Below the pieces are notes generated by a model. It made no database searches. It worked only from the letters and a program-made list of their open reading frames with translations, and was not told the origin of the DNA. Both the position numbers and the translations under genes were made by a program. DNA of 7,485 nt from positions 1-7,485 of the forward strand of contig SFJG01000098.1 in the NCBI GenBank assembly GCA_004555955.1, in the 5' to 3' direction. This document shows positions 7,354 to 7,485 of the stretch, one piece after another (the first letter of the stretch is position 1; every line of letters begins with the position of its first letter). The DNA is from Bacteroidales bacterium. GTDB lineage: Bacteria; Bacteroidota; Bacteroidia; Bacteroidales; Muribaculaceae.

Positions 7354-7485
7354 TCCCCAATGTAAGTATCCGTTACATTGTTCGTTACCCTAAAATCCGC
7401 AACTATCATCCAATACACGATTAAGGGTAGATTTATGAGTCGTTAGTAGCAGCTTTCAGTAAAAAGCAACAGCACAACATCAATA
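7354..7485. other. Non-coding upstream region with inverted repeat before the giant gene
   Basis: I find no gene here: all three minus-strand frames are broken within short distances. A perfect 8-bp inverted repeat (CAATGTAA at 7358-7365, TTACATTG at 7373-7380, 7-nt spacer) lies with its inner end 4 nt upstream of the giant gene's ATG. No convincing -33/-7 promoter pair (TTTG, TAnnTTTG) is present on the minus strand, so the promoter probably lies beyond the right edge or is non-canonical. Very short frames near the right end (for example minus-strand 7480-7433) are hydrophobic or Cys-rich but stop within about 16 codons. Confidence 0.5.

Noticed and set aside
6885..7418. Minus-strand alternative frame (177 codons, GTG start) overlapping the 5' end of the giant gene, considered as a lost signal peptide in another frame
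   Set aside because: Its first residues are mildly hydrophobic but lack a proper signal peptide, and after the overlap begins the translation is Thr/Ser/Arg-rich shadow sequence, so a simple frameshift does not restore a signal peptide.
7420..7485. Possible small hydrophobic peptide near the right edge (minus strand)
   Set aside because: The frames close after about 14-16 codons without a supported start or continuation; it could be the tail of a neighbouring gene but nothing shows this.
1..7485. CRISPR arrays, tRNA/rRNA genes, transposases, tandem DNA repeats
   Set aside because: No direct-repeat array, cloverleaf-like segment or transposase motif was seen on either strand; the many TCGTCG-like triplets come from Asp/Glu-rich codons in the giant gene.

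Overview
The window most likely comes from a Bacteroidales bacterium (phylum Bacteroidota). Four independent signs agree. There is a very large surface protein ending in a type IX secretion (T9SS) sorting domain. There is a fimbrillin-like (Mfa/FimA-type) lipoprotein. There is a small exported DUF1573 protein. One intergenic promoter matches the Bacteroidota -33/-7 consensus (TTTG, 20 nt spacer, TAnnTTTG), and no strong Shine-Dalgarno sequences are apparent before the starts. A family-level assignment (for example Muribaculaceae or Prevotellaceae relatives) cannot be supported from this sequence alone.

All recognisable genes lie on the minus strand, so the biological order runs from high to low coordinates. 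Bases 7485-7354 hold no gene; they contain an 8-bp inverted repeat just in front of the first start codon. Bases 7353-1018 encode one 2111-residue multidomain surface protein: a conserved N-terminal module, a GLUG-type beta-helix, a jelly-roll-like domain, several Cys-containing beta domains, a W-x-G-A...N-W motif, a conserved pre-CTD module and a T9SS C-terminal domain. Its stop codon overlaps the start of the DUF1573 gene (1018-578) by one base (TAATG), so the two form an operon. A Rho-independent terminator (511-543) closes that operon. A separate promoter (469-500) then drives a fimbrillin-family lipoprotein gene that begins at 445 and runs off the left edge of the window.

Taken together this is a cell-envelope locus: a giant presumed adhesin/surface-layer protein, a small periplasmic or exported beta-sandwich partner translated by coupling, and a fimbrial-type lipoprotein. 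No enzyme, defence, mobile-element or CRISPR component is visible. The main oddity is that the giant protein has a clear T9SS export tag at its C-terminus but no recognisable Sec signal peptide at the only available start.
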